Origin: Streptomyces sp. NBC_01235
Lineage (GTDB): Bacteria; Actinomycetota; Actinomycetes; Streptomycetales; Streptomycetaceae
NCBI RefSeq assembly: GCF_035989285.1
Contig: NZ_CP108513.1
Location: forward strand, 6,324,001 to 6,388,000
Direction of reading: 5' to 3'
DNA: 64,000 nucleotides
The position numbers and the translations under genes are program-made. This document shows positions 10,038 through 18,205 of this stretch, in pieces. The notes below the pieces were generated by a model. That model saw only the letters and a list, made by a program, of their open reading frames with translations. It made no database searches and was not told the DNA's origin. Position 1 is the first letter of the stretch. Every line of letters starts with the position of its first letter.

Positions 10038-11024
10038 TCACACGGAGGCCGTGATGCCTTCGTCGAGGACGAAGTCGGGGTCGACCTGCGCCGCCAGGTC
10101 GGCCCCGGTGCGTTCGTTGCCCCAGGACTCGGCGTTCTTCAGGTGGAAGTGCACCATCTGCCGGGTGTAGCGCTCCCAGTCGCGCCGCTCGTACGCCGAG
10201 TCGACGCTCGTGTGCAATACGCGCAGGGCGTGGCGGTTGGCGTCCTCCAGGAGCTCGAACCGGGGCGGCCGGCCCTTCTCCATGGCGCGCACCCAGTCGG
10301 AATGCCCGACCGTCACGAGCAGGTCGCCCCCGACCTCGGCGCGGAGGAAGTCGACGTCGTCCTGGCCCTGCACCTTGTTGCCGACAACCTTCAGCTCGAC
10401 GCCGAAGTCGCGGGCGTACTCCTTGTACTGGCGATAGACGGAGACCCCCTTCCGGGTCGGCTCGGCGACGAGGAACGTGATGTCGAAGCGGGTGAACATG
10501 CCGGAGGCGAAGGAGTCCGAGCCTGCCGTCATGTCGACCACGACGTACTCGTCACGCCCGTCCACCAGGTGGTTCAGGCACAGCTCCACCGCTCCCGTCT
10601 TGGAGTGGTAGCAGGAGACCCCCAGGTCGGCGTCCGTGAAGGGGCCCGTGACCATCAAACGGACGGCGCCGCCGTCGAGTTCCACCGAACGGGCGCAGGC
10701 GTCGTACACCGGGTTGGCCTCGCTCACCCGCAGCAGCCGGGAACCCTCGCCGGGCGGTGTCGTCTTGATCATCGTCTCGGCGGAGGTGACGCGGGGGTTG
10801 GAGCCGCGCAGGTAGTTCTTGATCAGCGACAGCCGGTCGCCCATCGCGGGCAGTGCTGCGGCCTCCGCCTCGTCCAGGCCGAGGGCGGGCCCGAGGTGCT
10901 GGTTGATGTCCGCGTCGACCGCGATCACGGGCGCGCCGCAGGCGGCGAGATGGCGGATGAACAGGGAGGACAGGGAGGTCTTGCCGCTGCCGCCCTTGCC
11001 AACGAAAGCAATTTTCATGTTCAC
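10038..11024 (-). CDS. CooC/ParA-type ATP-binding protein
   Basis: A 328-residue SIMIBI-class ATPase. A complete deviant Walker A, GKGGSGKTS, begins at residue 9, followed by AVDADINQHLG (Walker A') and VVVDMTAGSDSF near the switch II region. CooC/MinD-like proteins use ATP-driven dimerisation to load metal or position partners; the partner here is unknown. The GTG at 11024 and ATG at 11018 are both possible. TACCCT lies 3 bases before the GTG with no Shine-Dalgarno sequence, suggesting a leaderless transcript. It diverges from the Fic-like gene. Confidence 0.85.
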   Translation of the reverse strand: MNMKIAFVGKGGSGKTSLSSLFIRHLAACGAPVIAVDADINQHLGPALGLDEAEAAALPAMGDRLSLIKNYLRGSNPRVTSAETMIKTTPPGEGSRLLRVSEANPVYDACARSVELDGGAVRLMVTGPFTDADLGVSCYHSKTGAVELCLNHLVDGRDEYVVVDMTAGSDSFASGMFTRFDITFLVAEPTRKGVSVYRQYKEYARDFGVELKVVGNKVQGQDDVDFLRAEVGGDLLVTVGHSDWVRAMEKGRPPRFELLEDANRHALRVLHTSVDSAYERRDWERYTRQMVHFHLKNAESWGNERTGADLAAQVDPDFVLDEGITASV

Positions 11025-11110
11025 AAAGGGTAGTGCGGTGATAGCTGCACGTGACAGGTGTGCGTGAAGAAGACCACTCCTTCGTGGGGTGTGCGCATGG
11101 GTTGCGTAGT

Positions 11111-11130
11111 GTCGTACTCATGAGTACGAC
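11111..11130. promoter_or_regulatory. Perfect 20-bp palindrome over the start codon
   Basis: GTCGTACTCATGAGTACGAC is its own reverse complement and is centred on the ATG of the Fic-like gene. TAGTGT at 11107-11112 fits a -10 box placed for a leaderless start at 11120. A repressor bound here would sit on the transcription start, so this may be an autoregulatory operator. Confidence 0.5.
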
Positions 11131-11944
11131 AGGCGCGTCCGCCGATCCGCTTGCGGCCCTGGGCTCCTTGCCCGGTGTGGCCGAGTCCGTGGAGTCCGTG
11201 CGCAAGGCCGTGGACCGGGTCTACGGGCACCGGGTCATGCGCCGCCGCAGCACCGAGATCACTTCCGAGGCGGCCCTGCGTGGCGCCCGCGGCTCGGCGG
11301 CGCTCGCCGGGGCGGACTGGGCGCTGGAAGAGGTGCGCCGGCGTGCCGACTTCGGTGTCGACGACGAGGCGCGGGTCATGGGTGCCGCTCTGCGGCTGAC
11401 CGCCGAGGCGGGCCAGTTGCTGTCCATCTGGAGGCAGTCGCCGCTGCGGGTGCTGGCGCGGCTGCACCTGGTGGCCGCGGCGAGCGACGGGGACGAGGTC
11501 GGGCGTCCGCGGCAGTCCGGCGAGACGGTGGACGAGCCGCTGATCGAGCTGCCGCTGCCCAGTGCCGCCGAGCTGGCCGGGCGCCTGGAGGGGCTGTCCG
11601 AGCTGATCATCGCGGGCGGGTCGGCTCCCGCCCTGGTGACGGCCGCCGTCGTCCACGGTGAGCTGCTGGCCCTGCGCCCCTTCACCTCCCGCAACGGCCT
11701 GGTCGCGCGGGCCGCCGAGCGCATCGTCCTCATCGGCAGCGGGCTCGACCCCAAGTCGGTCTGCCCGGCCGAGGTGGGTCACGCCGAGCTGGGGCGGGCG
11801 GCCTATCTGGCGGCGCTGGACGGCTATGTCTCCGGCACCCCGGACGGCATGGCGGCTTGGATCGCCCACTGCGGCAGGGCGGTCGAGCTGGGCGCCCGCG
11901 AGTCGACGGCGGTGTGTGAGGCGCTGCAGCGCGGGGCGGCGTAG
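11120..11944 (+). CDS. Degenerate Fic-domain protein
   Basis: A 274-residue cytosolic protein with Fic-fold features. The active-site loop reads RPFTSRNGLVAR at residues 186-197, against the family signature HxFx(D/E)(G/A)NGRxxR. The catalytic His is Arg, the Gly before NG is Arg, and the NGR Arg is Leu. AMP-transfer activity is therefore doubtful. Orthologues are often labelled oxidoreductase, which the sequence does not support. The start at 11120 follows a TAGTGT -10 element directly and has no Shine-Dalgarno sequence, indicating leaderless translation. An upstream in-frame start at 11051 is less likely. Confidence 0.75.
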   Translation: MSTTGASADPLAALGSLPGVAESVESVRKAVDRVYGHRVMRRRSTEITSEAALRGARGSAALAGADWALEEVRRRADFGVDDEARVMGAALRLTAEAGQLLSIWRQSPLRVLARLHLVAAASDGDEVGRPRQSGETVDEPLIELPLPSAAELAGRLEGLSELIIAGGSAPALVTAAVVHGELLALRPFTSRNGLVARAAERIVLIGSGLDPKSVCPAEVGHAELGRAAYLAALDGYVSGTPDGMAAWIAHCGRAVELGARESTAVCEALQRGAA

Positions 11945-11994
11945 CGCGCCATGCGCGCGTGGCACGCGGCCAGGGAACAGCCACGGCAAAGCCA

Positions 11995-12215
11995 CGAAAA
12001 AAGGCCCCCGCGTGGGGGCCTTGCAAAGGGTTGCGGCGGTACGAGTCCTCGTACCGCCGCTGGCATGCTCACCCGGTTACCAAGCGTCCTCGATATATTG
12101 CCCATCAGGCCGGGAACTTCGCCCGTGACCTGGTGCGGCTGGCCCGTAATCGACGGGTCGACGTCGCGTGGGTGCCCAGTGGTCATGCGCGGTCCGTGGG
12201 GCCAAATGCGTTATT
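11995..12215 (-). ncRNA. Candidate small RNA on the minus strand
   Basis: Read on the minus strand, a 13-bp perfect hairpin (12033-12060) is followed 10 bases later by a textbook terminator (12001-12022) with a TTTTTT tract, yet no convincing protein gene precedes them. An independent short transcript would explain this. The 5' end is uncertain; TAATAA near 12211 or ATATAT near 12097 could be -10 elements. From memory, an sRNA (scr3558) has been reported in the equivalent S. coelicolor gap. Confidence 0.45.
12001..12022 (-). terminator. Rho-independent terminator, minus strand
   Basis: A 9-bp stem AAGGCCCCC/GGGGGCCTT with a 4-base loop, followed on the minus strand by a run of T. In the plus direction it could also help end the Fic-like transcript, although there is no T run on that side. 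Confidence 0.75.
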
Positions 12216-12362
12216 AAGGTGATCCTCTCGGATGTCCTTGGTCTCGCGGGCCGTTAAGTCCTTTGTACTCCTGGACCCGGACAAGCGGAAGTGCCCGCAC
12301 CAGTTCTTTGCTTTTGCTCCCAAACGGTTTTAAACGGGCAGTGGGGGATGGCGATGGGCGGC

Positions 12363-12392
12363 AAGGGTCGTCCCGCGCGCGGGACGACCCTT
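12363..12392 (-). terminator. Terminator after the HAD phosphatase gene
   Basis: A 12-bp stem AAGGGTCGTCCC with its complement around a GCGCGC loop, starting at the phosphatase stop codon. There is no clear T tract. Confidence 0.65.
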
Positions 12393-13225
12393 CAGGCGGT
12401 CGCCGTCCGGCGCCGGCTGGCGTACCAGACGAGACCCGCGGTGGCCGCCGCCGCTCCTATGGCCGCGGCCGCGACGAGCGCCGGGCGGGGCGGTACGGAG
12501 AACGTGGGGATCCGCTGCTTGAGGCGCACCGGCCGGTGGAAGTCGAGAATCGGCCAGCCGCGCGCGACGGCCTCGCGCCGCAGGGCCCGGTCTGGGTTCA
12601 CCGCGTGCGGGTGACCCACCGCCTCCAGCATCGGCAGGTCGGTCGCCGAATCGCTGTAGGCGTAGCAGCGCGAGAGGTCGTACCCCTCGGACTCCGCCAG
12701 CTCCTTGACCGCCTCTGCCTTCGTCGGGCCGTAGGCGTAGTACTCCACCTCGCCGGTGAAACAGCCGTCCTCGCCCACGACCATGCGGGTGGCGACCACA
12801 CGGTCCGCGCCCAGCAGCTCACCGATCGGCTCGACCACCTCGGTGCCCGACGTGGACACAATGACGACGTCACGGCCCGCGGTGTGGTGTTCCTCGATCA
12901 GGGAGGCCGCCTCGTCGTAGATGAGCGGGTCGATCAGGTCGTGAAGGGTCTCGGCCACGATCTCCTTCACCTGCTGGACGTTCCAGCCGCGCACGAGGGC
13001 CGACAGGTACTCGCGGGTCCGCTCCATCTGGTCGTGGTCCATACCGCCCACGAGGAAGACGAACTGGGCATATGCGGTCCGCAAGGCGGCCCTGCGGTTG
13101 ATCAGCCCGCCTTGGTAGAAGGACTTGCTGAAGGTGAGGGTGCTCGACTTCGCAATGACCGTCTTGTCCAGGTCAAAGAAGGCCGCTGTGCGGGGCAAGG
13201 AGTGGTTTTCCACAACCAAGAGCAT
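12392..13225 (-). CDS. HAD-IB family phosphatase with C-terminal membrane anchor
   Basis: A 277-residue SerB-like HAD hydrolase. Motif I is FFDLDKTVIAKSS near residue 16, motif II is the VIVSTSG segment and motif III/IV is YAYSDSATDLPML. The C-terminal 30 residues form a membrane helix followed by RRR, so it is probably membrane-tethered. Relatives in Streptomyces are called morphological-differentiation-associated protein. It lies beside tadZ as in mycobacteria. The ATG at 13225 overlaps TATGCT, which could be the -10 of a leaderless transcript starting at the in-frame GTG 13213, so the true start may be 4 codons later. Confidence 0.85.
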   Translation of the reverse strand: MLLVVENHSLPRTAAFFDLDKTVIAKSSTLTFSKSFYQGGLINRRAALRTAYAQFVFLVGGMDHDQMERTREYLSALVRGWNVQQVKEIVAETLHDLIDPLIYDEAASLIEEHHTAGRDVVIVSTSGTEVVEPIGELLGADRVVATRMVVGEDGCFTGEVEYYAYGPTKAEAVKELAESEGYDLSRCYAYSDSATDLPMLEAVGHPHAVNPDRALRREAVARGWPILDFHRPVRLKQRIPTFSVPPRPALVAAAAIGAAAATAGLVWYASRRRTATA

Positions 13226-13807
13226 AGGGGCAGCCCATTCGGCGTAAGGTGAGCGCGTGGGTTTGCCTGAGAGGGCTGTCGGGTACACCATGGAAGTCAC
13301 GGATCGTTCGCGACCGTGCTAACCCGGTCCGGCTCCTCCCCCCCCGAGTCGGCCGTGGAGACGACCCCCGCTCTCCCCCCCGGCGGGGGTCGTCGCATGT
13401 CCGGGTGGGTTTTCTCCTTCTGTACGCGGCCGTGGCGCCGCATCGAGGCGGCTGCGGCCGCCTTTTTCGCTTGCTCGCGTCCCCTCACTTTGTGTAGTCG
13501 TCGGACTGCTCTGCGGAAGTCGTACACGAGGTAGTGCAGAGCTCACCGGTTTGGGTGACGGCGATATTCACAACTACCCACTCGTCCACAGTTTTCCACC
13601 AAGATCCACACGCTTTCCGGGTTCGCTGCACCGTGATTCCGACACGTCCGCTCGTGCCGACTTCACATGGCCGGTTCCGTTTGCCGGGCGTGTACGGCCG
13701 GTTTCTGTCGGCCGTTCATGTGGAGGCCGGATGCCGGTTCTTCACACGTTTGGGAAATCGCGGGGCCGCAGGGACTGCGCGACCCGCAGCGAAGGGGGAT
13801 GGAAATC
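13226..13807. other. Intergenic region upstream of the tad operon, 580 bp
   Basis: It holds an 11-bp stem-loop at 13360-13394 (GACGACCCCCG and its complement, 13-base loop). TCGTCCACA and AGATCCACA near 13582-13612 resemble DnaA boxes (TTGTCCACA). It should contain the promoters of the divergent HAD gene and the tad operon. No gene is seen. Confidence 0.5.
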
Positions 13808-14911
13808 GTGACCGGAGCCGTCACACACGACCCGCCGGCCACCGCCGGAGGCCGGCCGGGCAAGCCACTGATCGTCACGGAGGACGTGGAGCTCCTCGAC
13901 GACCTGCTGCGCCTGTGCGCCGCGGCCGGCGCCACACCCGACGTGCACCACTCGGTGCCGGAACAGCGGGGCGGCTGGGAGTCCGCGCCGCTCGTCCTGG
14001 TCGGCGACGACGCGGCACGCCGGGTGCGCGGGGCCGCCCGCCGACGAGGAGTGGTCCTCGTCGGCCGCGACCAGGACGACTCCGGGGTGTGGCAGCGCGC
14101 CGTGGAGATCGGCGCCGACCACGTCCTGATGCTGCCCGACGGCGAACAGTGGCTGGTCGACCGCATCGCCGACGTCGCCGAAGGAGTCGGCCGGCCCGCG
14201 CTCACCGTCGGCGTCATCGGCGGCCGGGGCGGCGCCGGAGCGTCCACGCTCGCGTGCGCTCTCGCCGTCACCTCCGCGCGTGAAGGGCTGCGCACCCTCC
14301 TGGTGGACGCCGATCCGCTGGGCGGCGGACTCGACGTACTCCTCGGCGGCGAGAGCGCGGAAGGCCTGCGCTGGCCCGCGTTCGCCGCCTCGCGCGGCCG
14401 GGTCGGCGGCGGCGCTCTGGAGGAGTCACTGCCCAGCCTGCACTCGCTGCGGGTGCTCAGCTGGGACCGGGGGGACTGCGTCGCCATCGCACCCCAGGCC
14501 GTACGCGCGGTGCTCGCGGCGGCCCGGCGCCGGGGCGGCACGGTCGTCGTCGACCTGCCGCGCCGCATCGACGACGGGGTCGCCGAGGTCCTGGCCCAAC
14601 TGGACCTCGGGCTCCTCGTGGTCCCCGCCGAACTGCGTGCCGTCGCGGCGGGCGGGCGCGTGGCCTCCGCCGTCGGCATGGTGCTGCGCGACCTGCGGGT
14701 GGCGGTACGCGGCCCTTACGCGCCCGGACTCGACGACAGCGAGGTGGCCCGGCTGCTCGGACTGCCGCTGGCCGGCGAGGTACCCGTCGAGTCGGGGCTA
14801 CTGCGCCCGGACGGCGGCAAGGCACCGCCGGGCGGGAGCGTGCGAGGGCCCCTCGCCCGCTTCTGCAAGGAGTTCTGGGAGCGCGTGCTCACCGAGGCGG
14901 GTGGCTCATGA
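13808..14911 (+). CDS. TadZ/CpaE-like (Ssd) pilus-localisation protein
   Basis: A 367-residue MinD-like protein heading the tad operon. An N-terminal receiver-like domain (to about residue 115) is followed by an ATPase domain. Its P-loop reads GGRGGAGAST: both Lys residues of the deviant Walker A are missing, as in many TadZ/CpaE and mycobacterial Ssd proteins, so ATP turnover is doubtful. LLVDADPLGGGLDVLLGG follows. TadZ proteins place the pilus machine, and Ssd affects septation. The GTG at 13808 is chosen because AAGGGGG is 9 bases upstream; the ATG at 13799 touches that sequence. The stop overlaps tadA by 4 bases. Confidence 0.85.
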   Translation: MTGAVTHDPPATAGGRPGKPLIVTEDVELLDDLLRLCAAAGATPDVHHSVPEQRGGWESAPLVLVGDDAARRVRGAARRRGVVLVGRDQDDSGVWQRAVEIGADHVLMLPDGEQWLVDRIADVAEGVGRPALTVGVIGGRGGAGASTLACALAVTSAREGLRTLLVDADPLGGGLDVLLGGESAEGLRWPAFAASRGRVGGGALEESLPSLHSLRVLSWDRGDCVAIAPQAVRAVLAAARRRGGTVVVDLPRRIDDGVAEVLAQLDLGLLVVPAELRAVAAGGRVASAVGMVLRDLRVAVRGPYAPGLDDSEVARLLGLPLAGEVPVESGLLRPDGGKAPPGGSVRGPLARFCKEFWERVLTEAGGS

Positions 14912-16119
14912 GCACGCCGCCCGGACTCGAACGCGTGCGGGGGACGGGGGCGCTGCTCGACGGCGTACGGCAGTGGCTCGCCGACAGCGGGTCCGAACCG
15001 ACACCCGCGCGCGTGGCGCAAGCGCTGCGCGAACAGGGGCGGGTCCTCGGCGACGCGGAGGTCCTCGGCGCGGCTGAGCAACTGCGCTCCGAGCTGATCG
15101 GCAGCGGGCCCCTGGAGCCGCTGCTTGCCGACCCCCGGGTGACCGACGTGCTGGTGTCGGCCCCGGACCGGGTCTGGGTGGACCGGGGCGGCGGCCTGGA
15201 GCTGACCGGCGTCTCCTTCCCCGACGCGGCGGCCGTACGGCGCCTCGCGCAACGTCTGGCCGCCGTGGCCGGACGGCGCCTTGACGACGCCCGGCCCTGG
15301 GCCGACGCCAGGCTGCCCGACGGGACACGGCTGCACGCGGTGCTGCCCCCGGTCGCCGTCGGCTGCACCTGTCTGTCGCTGCGCGTCGTGCGGCCACGCG
15401 CGTTCACGCTCGACGAACTGGTGGCCGCGGGCACCGTTCCGCCGGGCGGAGACCGAGTGCTGCGGGCCCTGGTGCGGGCGCGGCTGTCCTTCCTGGTCAG
15501 CGGCGGCACCGGCAGCGGCAAGACGACCCTGTTGAGCGCGCTGCTCGGCCTGGTCGGACCGGGGGAGCGGATCGTGCTCGCGGAGGACTCTGCGGAGCTG
15601 CGCCCGGATCACCCGCACGTCGTCCGCCTGGAGAGCAGACCCGCCAACCAGGAGGGAGCGGGGCTCGTCACACTCGAGGACCTGGTGCGGCAGGCCCTGC
15701 GGATGCGGCCGGACCGGCTCGTCGTGGGCGAGGTGCGTGGGCCGGAGGTCGTCCATCTGCTGGCCGCGCTCAACACGGGCCACGAGGGCGGCTGCGGCAC
15801 GGTCCACGCCAACGCCGCCGCGGACGTCCCCGCCCGGCTGGAGGCGCTCGGCACGGCGGCCGGGCTCGACCGGGCCGCGCTGCACAGCCAGTTGGCGGCC
15901 GCCCTGTCGGTGGTCCTGCACCTCGTACGCGATCCGACCGGGCGGCGGCGGATCGCCGAGGTGCACGTGCTGGAGCGGGACCCGTCAGGGCTGGTGCGGA
16001 CCGTGCCGGCGCTGCGGTGGCAGGCGGACGCGTTCGCCCGCGAGCGGGGCTGGGAGCGGCTGCGGGAGCTGCTGCGGAGCGAGGACAACGACGGAGGGTC
16101 GGGTGGGTGTGATGAGTGA
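14908..16119 (+). CDS. tadA: TadA/CpaF secretion ATPase
   Basis: A 403-residue type II/IV secretion ATPase of the tight-adherence (Flp pilus) system. Walker A GGTGSGKTTLL is near residue 200, followed by the Asp/His box region (VLAEDSAELRPDHPHVVRLESR) and Walker B/His box (RPDRLVVGEVRGPEVVHLLAALNTGHEG). It powers pilin assembly at the cytoplasmic membrane. Its start overlaps tadZ (ATGA), and its stop overlaps tadB by 8 bases, so the first three genes are tightly coupled. Confidence 0.92.
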   Translation: MSTPPGLERVRGTGALLDGVRQWLADSGSEPTPARVAQALREQGRVLGDAEVLGAAEQLRSELIGSGPLEPLLADPRVTDVLVSAPDRVWVDRGGGLELTGVSFPDAAAVRRLAQRLAAVAGRRLDDARPWADARLPDGTRLHAVLPPVAVGCTCLSLRVVRPRAFTLDELVAAGTVPPGGDRVLRALVRARLSFLVSGGTGSGKTTLLSALLGLVGPGERIVLAEDSAELRPDHPHVVRLESRPANQEGAGLVTLEDLVRQALRMRPDRLVVGEVRGPEVVHLLAALNTGHEGGCGTVHANAAADVPARLEALGTAAGLDRAALHSQLAAALSVVLHLVRDPTGRRRIAEVHVLERDPSGLVRTVPALRWQADAFARERGWERLRELLRSEDNDGGSGGCDE

Positions 16120-16972
16120 GGTGCCGATGGCTGCGGCGGTGGCCTGTGCCGGGGCGGCGGCCTGGCTGATGGGCGGACCGTACTCGGGGGCCAGGCGGGC
16201 GCAGTTGCTGCTCGCCGGAGGCGGGGTGGTCGGCAGCGGGCCCCCGTCGTGGCGGCAGATGACCGGTGAGTTGCACAGGCTCCGGGGGCGGTGGCGGCCC
16301 GAGTGGTGGGCGCCGGTCGCCGGGCTGGTCCTGGCCGTGATGGGCGGCTCGGTGCTGCCGGTCGTCGTGGGGGCGGCCGGAGTGCCTGTACTGCGGCGGG
16401 CGCGCCGGGCCGCAGAGGCGCGGCGGGCGGGGGAGCACCGCGGGGACGCGGTGATCGCGCTGTGCGCGGCGCTGGCCGGGGAGGTGCTCGCCGGCCGACA
16501 GCCCGGTGAGGCGTTGCAGCGGGCCGCGAGGGACTCCGCGGGGCTGGGGGCGGCGCAGCCGGCGGTGCTGGCGGCGGCGCGGTTCGGCGGGGACGTCCCC
16601 AAGGCTCTCGCTGTCGCCGCACGGCAGCCGGGGGCCGACGGGCTGCTGGGTCTCGCCGCGTGCTGGCGGGTGGCCGTGGACCAGGGGGCCGGTCTCGCAG
16701 CCGGACTCGACCGTCTCGAAGAGGCGTTGCGTGCGGAACGGGACCAACGGGCAGATCTGCGCGCTCAGTTGGCGGGCCCTCGCGCCACGGCGGTGATGCT
16801 CGCCGGCCTGCCGGTCCTGGGCCTCCTGCTGGGCGCCGCGCTCGGCGCCGACCCGCTGCACGTCCTGCTGCACACCGGAGCGGGGCTGGGCTGCCTGCTC
16901 GTCGGCGGTGTGCTGGAGGGCCTGGGGATGTGGTGGGCGCTGCGGATCGTGCGCAACGCGGAGGCGACGTGA
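16112..16972 (+). CDS. tadB: TadB-like type II secretion F membrane protein
   Basis: A 286-residue inner-membrane platform protein. Hydrophobic segments lie near the N-terminus, around residues 68-90, and as a pair at the C-terminus (LAGLPVLGLLLGAALG, GLGCLLVGGVLEGLG). The central domain carries the T2SF-type helical pattern with conserved AGRQPGEALQRAA. The ATG at 16112 overlaps the end of tadA; the open frame further upstream is a shadow of tadA. Confidence 0.87.
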   Translation: MSEVPMAAAVACAGAAAWLMGGPYSGARRAQLLLAGGGVVGSGPPSWRQMTGELHRLRGRWRPEWWAPVAGLVLAVMGGSVLPVVVGAAGVPVLRRARRAAEARRAGEHRGDAVIALCAALAGEVLAGRQPGEALQRAARDSAGLGAAQPAVLAAARFGGDVPKALAVAARQPGADGLLGLAACWRVAVDQGAGLAAGLDRLEEALRAERDQRADLRAQLAGPRATAVMLAGLPVLGLLLGAALGADPLHVLLHTGAGLGCLLVGGVLEGLGMWWALRIVRNAEAT

Positions 16973-17018
16973 AGGGCCCGGGCGGGGGCGTGGACGGCGG
17001 CGGTGAGGGAGGGGTGTC

Positions 17019-17819
17019 ATGGACGGAGGTGGCATGAGCGCGGAAGTTGTCCACAGGCTGGGGGCGGCCGTGGGGATCACGGCGGTCCTCTGGTGGCTGG
17101 TGCGGTGGCTGGAGACCGTGCGCCGCGAGCGCAGGGCACGGCGGCGCCTGGCCGAGCTGCTGACCTCGGAGACGGCGACGGACGCCCGACCCTCCGCCAT
17201 GCGGGAGGCCGTACGGCGATGGCTTCCCGAGGTGTCTGTGGTGGGTGCCGGATGGGTGGTGGTCGGCGGTCTCGCCGGTCTCGCACTGGGGTTGATCGGT
17301 GCGGTGGGGCTGGGGCGGTGGCGGCGTCGGCAACAGACGGAGGGCGCGGTGAGCGAGGCCGAGGCCCGGCTCGCCGCACGGCAACTCCCGCTCGCCGCCG
17401 ATCTGCTGGCCGCGTGCATCGCGGCCGGCGCCGGACCGGTCATCGCGGCACAGGCCGTGGGCGAGGCGCTGGGCGGTCCCGTCGGTGAGGGGCTGGCGCG
17501 CGGTGCTGCCGAGGTGCGGCTGGGCGGCGAACCGGCCACCGCGTGGCGGAGGTTGGCCTCGATGCCGGGCGCCGCGGCCCTGGCCCGGTTGCTGGAGCGG
17601 GCCGATGTGTCGGGGCTGCCGGCGGCCGGACCGGTCGCCCGGCTCGCCGCCGACACCCGCGCCGAGTGGGCGCGTGCGGCGACGGCTCGGGCTCGGCGGG
17701 CGGCCGTCTTGGTCACCGCGCCGGTGGGGCTGTGCTTCCTGCCCGCCTTCATCACGGTCGGTGTGCTGCCCATCGTGATCGGGCTCGCGGGCGGGGTCTT
17801 GGAAGGAGGTGGGCGATGA
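17019..17819 (+). CDS. tadC: TadC-like type II secretion F membrane protein
   Basis: A 266-residue second platform protein, homologous in layout to TadB: an N-terminal helix, a central pair near residues 75-105 and a C-terminal pair (VLVTAPVGLCFLPAFITVGVLPIVIGLAGG). Two in-frame starts (17019 and 17034) each follow a purine-rich GGAGG-type site. It lies 46 bases after tadB. Confidence 0.85.
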   Translation: MDGGGMSAEVVHRLGAAVGITAVLWWLVRWLETVRRERRARRRLAELLTSETATDARPSAMREAVRRWLPEVSVVGAGWVVVGGLAGLALGLIGAVGLGRWRRRQQTEGAVSEAEARLAARQLPLAADLLAACIAAGAGPVIAAQAVGEALGGPVGEGLARGAAEVRLGGEPATAWRRLASMPGAAALARLLERADVSGLPAAGPVARLAADTRAEWARAATARARRAAVLVTAPVGLCFLPAFITVGVLPIVIGLAGGVLEGGGR

Positions 17820-17833
17820 CGGCGCGACGCGTG

Positions 17834-17863
17834 TGAACGCCGATGAACGCCGATGAACGCCGA
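17834..17863. repeat. Three 10-bp tandem repeats
   Basis: TGAACGCCGA occurs three times directly, starting 15 bases after the tadC stop. Confidence 0.85.
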
Positions 17864-17910
17864 ACGGCAGTATCGCGAGCGGCCGACCGCAGAGCGATCG
17901 AAAAGCGACA

Positions 17911-17977
17911 GATCAATACAACAGGTCAATACAACGGGCCAACACGACAGAGCAATGCGACAGACCAAACACGACTG
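17911..17977. repeat. Degenerate 13-bp repeats in the pilin leader
   Basis: About five imperfect A/C-rich units with a 13-14-base period (forms such as GTCAATACAACGG and GCAATGCGACAGA) precede the pilin gene. The tract is poor in G compared with its surroundings and probably forms an unstructured mRNA leader. Confidence 0.6.
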
Positions 17978-17995
17978 AACCTCACGGGGGTTGAG

Positions 17996-18205
17996 ATGTA
18001 CAAGGCGGTACGGGCGCGGCTGTGCGCCCTGGTGCGCAGGGCGCGTGCGGCGCGCAGGGACGCGGGGATGGTGACGTCCGAGTACGCGATGGGGATCGTG
18101 GCGGCCGTGGGATTCGCGGTGCTCCTCTACCAGGTGGTGACGAGCGATGTGGTCGCCGCCGAGCTCCAGGACATCGTGAAACGGGCGCTCAGTGCGGGGG
18201 CGTGA
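17996..18205 (+). CDS. Flp-type pilin (DUF4244)
   Basis: A 69-residue pilin-like protein and probable structural subunit of the tad pilus. A basic N-terminus (KAVRARLCALVRRARAARR) leads to AGMVTSEYAMG, with Glu at +5 relative to the Gly/Met cleavage position as in Flp pilins, then a hydrophobic helix IVAAVGFAVLLYQVV. Cleavage needs a TadV/CpaA-like peptidase, and none is in this window. The start follows GGGGGTTGAG; the in-frame upstream stretch is the repeat leader. Confidence 0.85.
   Translation: MYKAVRARLCALVRRARAARRDAGMVTSEYAMGIVAAVGFAVLLYQVVTSDVVAAELQDIVKRALSAGA

Noticed and set aside
11824..12186. 120-codon minus-strand frame beyond the Fic gene
   Set aside because: It crosses the terminator and hairpin and lacks a ribosome site; a small RNA explains the structure better.
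13582..13612. DnaA-box-like TCGTCCACA and AGATCCACA
   Set aside because: Only two imperfect sites without oriC clustering or dnaA/dnaN nearby; not called an origin.
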